DNA of 64,000 nucleotides from Arthrobacter sp. ERGS1:01 (lineage in GTDB: Bacteria; Actinomycetota; Actinomycetes; Actinomycetales; Micrococcaceae). Of this stretch, positions 61,091 through 64,000 are shown piece by piece. Position 1 is the stretch's first letter; each line of letters opens with the position of its first letter. The notes beneath the pieces were generated by a model that was given only the letters and a program-made list of their open reading frames with translations, was not told the DNA's origin and searched no databases. Both the position numbers and the translations under genes were made by a program. The stretch is from positions 2,294,001-2,358,000 of the forward strand of contig NZ_CP012479.1 in NCBI RefSeq assembly GCF_001281315.1, written 5' to 3'.

Positions 61091-61106
61091 ACTTGAAGCT
61101 TCAAGT
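61091..61106. promoter_or_regulatory. Perfect 16-bp palindrome upstream of the VOC gene
   Basis: ACTTGAAGCTTCAAGT reads the same on both strands. It lies 40 bp upstream of the VOC gene start, over the end of the neighbouring GNAT gene. Sites of this kind are typical for MarR-type regulators of dioxygenase genes; no such regulator gene is in the window. Confidence 0.7.
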
Positions 61107-61618
61107 TATTCCCGGGGTGCCAGGATGGCACGCATGGCGATCCTGCGGCCCAGCGCGTCGAGCCCCGCGGCGACCTCCGCGCGGCGGATTGCGGCCAGTT
61201 CCGGGGTCAGCAGCCCGTCCGGCACCTCGACAAAACCGCAACTGGCATAAAAGGGTGCGTTGAACGGCACCTCGGCGAAGGTGCACAGCGTCATTTCATG
61301 GAAGCCGGCCTCCTGGGCCCATGCCTTTGCGGCAGTGACCAATGCCCTGCCAAGGCCCTGGCGGCCATGGTCGGGGGCGACGGCGAGTTGTTCCAGGTGC
61401 GCCCGCCCGTCGACGATTTCCAGCCGGACAAACGCCACGGGCGGGCGCCCGGCCACCATGATGTGGAACGCCGCGGCATAGTCGGCGGCTGTGGCGGGCG
61501 GGGGAAAGTCGCCGTACGGCAGGGGGTTTTCCACGGTGGCATAGACTTCATCCGCCTCGGCCTCAAGGGCAGGCAGGAGCGAGAACTCACTCAGTGCCGC
61601 GGGCCTGACTTCCAGCAT
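61106..61618 (-). CDS. GNAT family N-acetyltransferase
   Basis: 170 residues. MLEVRPAALSEFSLLPALEAEADEVY, acetyl-CoA motif LEQLAVAPDHGRQGLGRALVTAAKAWA and FYASCGFVEVPDG. Substrate unknown. ATG at 61618. It lies 9 bp from the alpha/beta hydrolase gene on the same strand, likely one unit. Confidence 0.85.
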   Translation of the reverse strand: MLEVRPAALSEFSLLPALEAEADEVYATVENPLPYGDFPPPATAADYAAAFHIMVAGRPPVAFVRLEIVDGRAHLEQLAVAPDHGRQGLGRALVTAAKAWAQEAGFHEMTLCTFAEVPFNAPFYASCGFVEVPDGLLTPELAAIRRAEVAAGLDALGRRIAMRAILAPRE

Positions 61619-61627
61619 GGCCCCAGT

Positions 61628-62386
61628 CTAGTTGTGGGCGCCGACACCGGGCCCGGATGCGCCCGTCTCCCGAATGAAGGCTTCCAGCAGTTCCGCGCCG
61701 GGCTCGGAATCCTGGGGCCGGTGCCCGCCCCGGGTGACGGCGTGCCGGGCACCGGTTCCGGCCAGGTATTCGGCGATCTCCTCATACAGGGGCTCCCATC
61801 CGCCGGTCAGCACCAGGGTGGGCACGCCCGGCACGATGTGCAGCGGCGCCTCCCAGACCGGCACTTGAAGGCGGACCCGTGCGGCGGTGCGCGCCGCCGA
61901 TTCCGCCGGCGTGGTCCGGGGCACCGCCAACGCGGTCGCCCTCCCGTTGGCCGTGGAGGTCATGGATGCCGTCAGCCGGTTGAACTCGACCGTGAATTCG
62001 ATGTCCCCGAGCTGATCCCGCCGGGCATACAGGGGTTCGAGGTGTTCGCGGTATGCCGTGGTGGCGGGCAGTTCGGCGGTCATGGACAGCAGCGACGGCT
62101 CCAGCAGGGTCAGCGAGCGCACCAGTTCGGGACGTTCGACGGCGGCCATCACGGCGGCGATGGCGCCCTGGGCGTGCGCCACCACGTGCCCGCCGGTTCC
62201 CAGCGCGTCAATGACAATCCGGGCATCGGCGGCAAAGTCGGTGGCGGCGGGCGGTTCCACGGCATCGAATCCGCTCCGCTTCAGGAACAAGCAGTCGTAC
62301 CGCCCGGCCAGTCGATGCTGGGCCGGCCAGGCCGCGGCTCCGTAACCGTCGATCCCGTGCACAAACACAATCCGGGTTTTCGTCAT
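61628..62386 (-). CDS. Alpha/beta hydrolase fold protein lacking the nucleophile serine
   Basis: 252 residues with the usual start MTKTRIVFVHGIDGYGAAAW (HG oxyanion region), a later GVPTLVLTGGWEPLYEEIAEYL with the acid position and RGGHRPQD with the His. The nucleophile elbow GxSxG reads AHAQG here, with Ala in place of Ser, so ordinary ester hydrolysis is doubtful; it could be a binding or non-hydrolytic family member. ATG at 62386. Confidence 0.75.
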   Translation of the reverse strand: MTKTRIVFVHGIDGYGAAAWPAQHRLAGRYDCLFLKRSGFDAVEPPAATDFAADARIVIDALGTGGHVVAHAQGAIAAVMAAVERPELVRSLTLLEPSLLSMTAELPATTAYREHLEPLYARRDQLGDIEFTVEFNRLTASMTSTANGRATALAVPRTTPAESAARTAARVRLQVPVWEAPLHIVPGVPTLVLTGGWEPLYEEIAEYLAGTGARHAVTRGGHRPQDSEPGAELLEAFIRETGASGPGVGAHN

Positions 62387-62436
62387 TTCAGCAGGTTACC
62401 GGATACGGCTGACACCGGCGTGCGCGCCCGGGCGGG

Positions 62437-64000
62437 TCAGGGTGTGGCGGCTTCGTCCACCAAGGTGTCCACGGCCGCGTGTCCATTGATGGGGAAATGG
62501 CAGGCCACCAGGTGGGGCACCGTCCCGGCTGCCGCGGCGGTGGCGGTGGCCGCCTCCACGTCTTCGGCCGGCATGGGCACCTGGCCGCCGCCGGGTTGCA
62601 GGGGCGGCTCCACCTTGGCGCAGATCTCCTGCGCCATGGGGCACCGGGTGCGGAAACGGCAGCCGCTGGGCGGGTTCATGGCCGAGGGCAGCTCGCCGCG
62701 AACACCCAGCTTGGCCTTCTTCCGTTCGATCACCGGGTCCGGGATGGGGATGGTGTCGATGAGCCCGCGCGTGTAGTGGTGCTGGGGGTGGGAGTAGATC
62801 TCGGCGGCCGGGCCCACTTCCACCATCTTGCCCAGGTACATGACGGCGATGACGTCGGAGAGGTAGCGCACCACCGACAGGTCGTGGCTGATGAACAGGT
62901 ACGTCAGTTCCCGGTCGTGCTGGAGTTCCTTCATCAAGTTCAGCACCTGCGCCTGGATTGACACGTCCAGGGCGGAGACGGGTTCGTCGGCCACGATCAG
63001 GCCCGGTTGCAGCGCCAGTGCCCGGGCCAGGCCAATGCGCTGGCGTTGCCCGCCGGAGAACTCGTGCGGGTAGCGTTCGGCGGCCCGGGCCGGCAGGCCC
63101 ACGGCGGCCAGGAGTTCATCAACGCGATCGTTGCGGTCCCGCGGCGATCCCACGTGCTGGATGTCCAGCGGTTCGCGGAGGATGGACCGCACGCGCATGC
63201 GCGGATCAAGGGAGGCATAGGAGTCCTGGAACATGAACTGGACGTTGCGGCGCCCCTCCTTGGCTTCCTTGCCGCGCAGCGCACTGATGCGCCGCCCGCG
63301 GAACAGGATGCTGCCGCCGGTGGGCACGTCGAGACCCACCACCATGCGGCCCAGGGTGGTCTTGCCGCAGCCGGACTCCCCCACCAGGCCCAGTGTCTTC
63401 CCGCGCGGGATCGATACCGTGACGCCGGCAACTGCGCTGATGTCTCCAATGTGGCGGCGCAGGATGGCGCCGGCAGTGACGGGAAAGTCCTTCACGACCC
63501 CCTTGACCTGGAGCAGCGGGATCCCGTCGTCGGGGATGAAGGTCTCGGGGGCCACCCAGGACCGCGCGTCCGACGGCGACGTGCCGGCAGCGGGCCGGGC
63601 GCCGTCGGCCGGGACCTTGGCCGCATCCGGGGAGTCCGCGCCCACACCGCCGGCGTGCGCACCCCGGTGGGGTTCGCCGTCGTTCGTCACCATCGAAAGG
63701 GCCATACCCTCCTCCAGCTCGGCCGCCTCGACGCGGGCCAGCTCGGGCACGGCGGTGCGCAGCTTGGCCGACTCCGGCACGTCCAGGGGCGTGGTGCGTG
63801 GCACGAAGCAGGCATATTCCTGCGGGCCGTTGGGGGTTTGGATGGTGCTGATGGGCGGCACCTGGGCGCGGCAGGAGGCCACGGCATAGCGGCACCGCGG
63901 GGCAAAGCGGCAAGCCGGCGGGGGTTCGGTCAAATCTGGAGGAAGCCCCGGGATGGAGTACAGGCGTTCGCCCGTGCCGGCGGCCCGTTCCGGCAGGGCC
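62437..64000 (-). CDS. Oligo/dipeptide ABC transporter ATPase, fused two-domain protein (5' end outside the window)
   Basis: The frame is open to the window edge, so the start is missing. It begins with the end of a first ATPase unit: a C-terminal oligo_HPY-type region (CRFAPRCRYAVASC, conserved Cys). A linker of about 130 residues follows, then a second full ATPase: Walker A GLVGESGCGKTTLG, signature EFSGGQRQRIGLARAL, Walker B LIVADEPVSALD, H-loop FISHDLSVVRYLSD and a second GCRFRTRCPMAQEIC. This is a DppD-DppF-type fusion energising peptide uptake. Neighbouring permease genes are presumably beyond the window. Confidence 0.9.
   Translation of the reverse strand, partial: ALPERAAGTGERLYSIPGLPPDLTEPPPACRFAPRCRYAVASCRAQVPPISTIQTPNGPQEYACFVPRTTPLDVPESAKLRTAVPELARVEAAELEEGMALSMVTNDGEPHRGAHAGGVGADSPDAAKVPADGARPAAGTSPSDARSWVAPETFIPDDGIPLLQVKGVVKDFPVTAGAILRRHIGDISAVAGVTVSIPRGKTLGLVGESGCGKTTLGRMVVGLDVPTGGSILFRGRRISALRGKEAKEGRRNVQFMFQDSYASLDPRMRVRSILREPLDIQHVGSPRDRNDRVDELLAAVGLPARAAERYPHEFSGGQRQRIGLARALALQPGLIVADEPVSALDVSIQAQVLNLMKELQHDRELTYLFISHDLSVVRYLSDVIAVMYLGKMVEVGPAAEIYSHPQHHYTRGLIDTIPIPDPVIERKKAKLGVRGELPSAMNPPSGCRFRTRCPMAQEICAKVEPPLQPGGGQVPMPAEDVEAATATAAAAGTVPHLVACHFPINGHAAVDTLVDEAATP

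Noticed and set aside
1..64000. CRISPR array or other regularly spaced repeat array
   Set aside because: No series of evenly spaced direct repeats was seen; the repeats present are isolated palindromes.

Overview
The window looks like chromosomal DNA of a high-GC actinobacterium, most likely Micrococcaceae (Arthrobacter and relatives). I infer this from gene content and order, since no database search was possible. The clues are an actinobacterial mannan-type mannosyltransferase (MptB-like), a homodimeric AceE beside a DUF3052 gene, a PucR-type FasR regulator in front of fabD-fabH-acpP-fabF, DUF3145 and DUF2469 proteins, AhpE, and the rpsP-KH-rimM-trmD ... rplS-lepB-rnhB-yraN-comM-dprA block. 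Many genes start with GTG or TTG.

Layout. 0.2-4.7 kb: two tandem paralogous GT-C membrane proteins converge on an MptB-like mannosyltransferase. 4.8-6.3 kb: orn, tRNA-His and def. 6.3-7.9 kb: intergenic hairpin repeats with an IS3-family element (copy 1, minus strand). 8-15 kb: sugar transporter, GNAT-like acyltransferase, prfC, a secreted nuclease and a secreted protein. 15.2-20 kb: rnpB, a long-form GAPDH, yaaA, a zinc-ribbon relative and a Nif3-family protein. 20-22.5 kb: msrA and cysK-cysE. 22.5-24.7 kb: SDR, TetR and DUF4188 genes with operator-like palindromes. 24.8-30.3 kb: a probable gluconate/idonate catabolic operon (oxidoreductase, idnO, broken idnD, gnd) divergent from a D-2-hydroxyacid dehydrogenase. 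30.3-33.6 kb: methyltransferase, MHS transporter and IclR regulator.

33.7-34.1 kb is a gene-free stretch with two tandem promoter-plus-hairpin units whose loops are identical and C-rich. This is the best candidate for an undescribed small-RNA locus. It is followed by tRNA-Val, sir2, ahpE, DUF3052 and the divergent aceE. 39.3-40.8 kb holds IS copy 2 (plus strand), again set in the hairpin repeat. 40.9-46.1 kb is fasR-fabD-fabH-acpP-fabF, the type II fatty acid synthase core. 46.1-61 kb, on the minus strand, is DUF3145, xerC, a macrodomain protein, dprA-comM-yraN, DUF2469, rnhB, two lepB genes and rplS, then a TetR/efflux cassette, then trmD-rimM-khpA-rpsP. The right end holds a two-domain VOC protein, a GNAT, a serine-less alpha/beta hydrolase and the 3' part of a fused peptide-type ABC ATPase.

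Three cross-cutting observations stand out. (1) A palindromic intergenic element occurs in several copies with compensatory base changes in its arms, and both IS copies sit in the same conserved arm of it with 4-bp duplications. (2) Four genes (idnD twice, rimM, khpA, the VOC gene) carry frameshifts that each look like loss of one base in or beside a short run of identical bases; this may be sequencing error rather than biology. (3) Several regulator genes sit beside perfect or near-perfect inverted repeats that are good operator candidates.
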